Of a stretch of DNA of 5,169 nucleotides, positions 5,159 to 5,169 are shown in pieces (the stretch's first letter is position 1; each line of letters starts with the position of its first letter). The notes beneath the pieces are model-generated. The model was not told where the DNA came from and made no database searches. It was given only the letters and a program-made list of their open reading frames with translations. Source of the DNA: Oscillospiraceae bacterium. Its GTDB lineage: Bacteria; Bacillota; Clostridia; Oscillospirales; Ruminococcaceae. The stretch is taken from the NCBI GenBank assembly GCA_017440425.1, contig JAFSHJ010000279.1:1-5169 (forward strand). Reading direction: 5' to 3'. The translations under genes were made by a program, and so were the position numbers.

Positions 5159-5169
5159 CATAAATATAA

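Larger units (their letters stand above)
4806..5169. repeat. Hairpin-rich tandem repeat, second 374-bp copy, cut by the window end
   Basis: This copy carries the same order of modules: subunits at about 4805-4963 and 4964-5098, tail from 5099. A 48-nt block (5052-5099) is identical to 4678-4725, and a 32-nt block (5133-5164) is identical to 4759-4790, while the segments between differ by many substitutions. About 10 nt of the copy lie beyond the window, and further copies may follow. Confidence 0.85.

Noticed and set aside
4432..5169. CRISPR array
   Set aside because: The repeated units are 140-374 bp with internal hairpins, not 25-40 bp repeats with unique spacers, and no cas gene is present.

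Overview
The window looks like the chromosome of a low- to mid-GC Gram-positive anaerobe of the Clostridia, probably a gut Ruminococcaceae/Oscillospiraceae-type organism. This is inferred from strong AGGAGG-type ribosome binding sites, consensus sigma-A promoters, a clostridial-style secreted serine protease and a large cytoplasmic glycosidase of a type common in gut Firmicutes. No species can be named from the sequence alone.

Layout. (1) Positions 1-893, minus strand: the N-terminal 297 codons of a secreted trypsin-fold serine protease with signal peptide, propeptide and catalytic His and Asp. The Ser half lies beyond the left edge. (2) Positions 894-1356: a dense control region. It holds a minus-strand transcription unit of about 188 nt with a perfect TTGACT-17-TATAAT promoter and an intrinsic terminator, best read as a structured RNA and possibly 6S RNA. 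It also holds a divergent plus-strand promoter (TTGCAA-17-TATAAT) with small dyads over its -35 and -10, and a larger inverted repeat between the two promoters. (3) Positions 1372-4431, plus strand: a 1019-residue glycoside hydrolase resembling GH106/alpha-L-rhamnosidase-type enzymes. The Shine-Dalgarno position supports a GTG start at 1372 rather than the upstream ATG at 1357. (4) Positions 4432-5169: no credible gene, but a striking hairpin-rich repeat array. A period of 374 bp is seen twice, each made of two subunits about 142 bp apart plus a tail. Stems keep their pairing through matched base changes between copies, so structure rather than protein appears conserved. The array reaches the right edge and may continue.

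The protease and glycosidase are transcribed divergently and share no obvious pathway. The protease is visibly AT-richer (about one third GC in sampled lines) than the glycosidase (about half or more), and the repeat array is GC-rich. The three blocks may therefore have different histories. The repeat array and the unidentified RNA are the most interesting parts; neither can be assigned to a known family with certainty from sequence reading alone.
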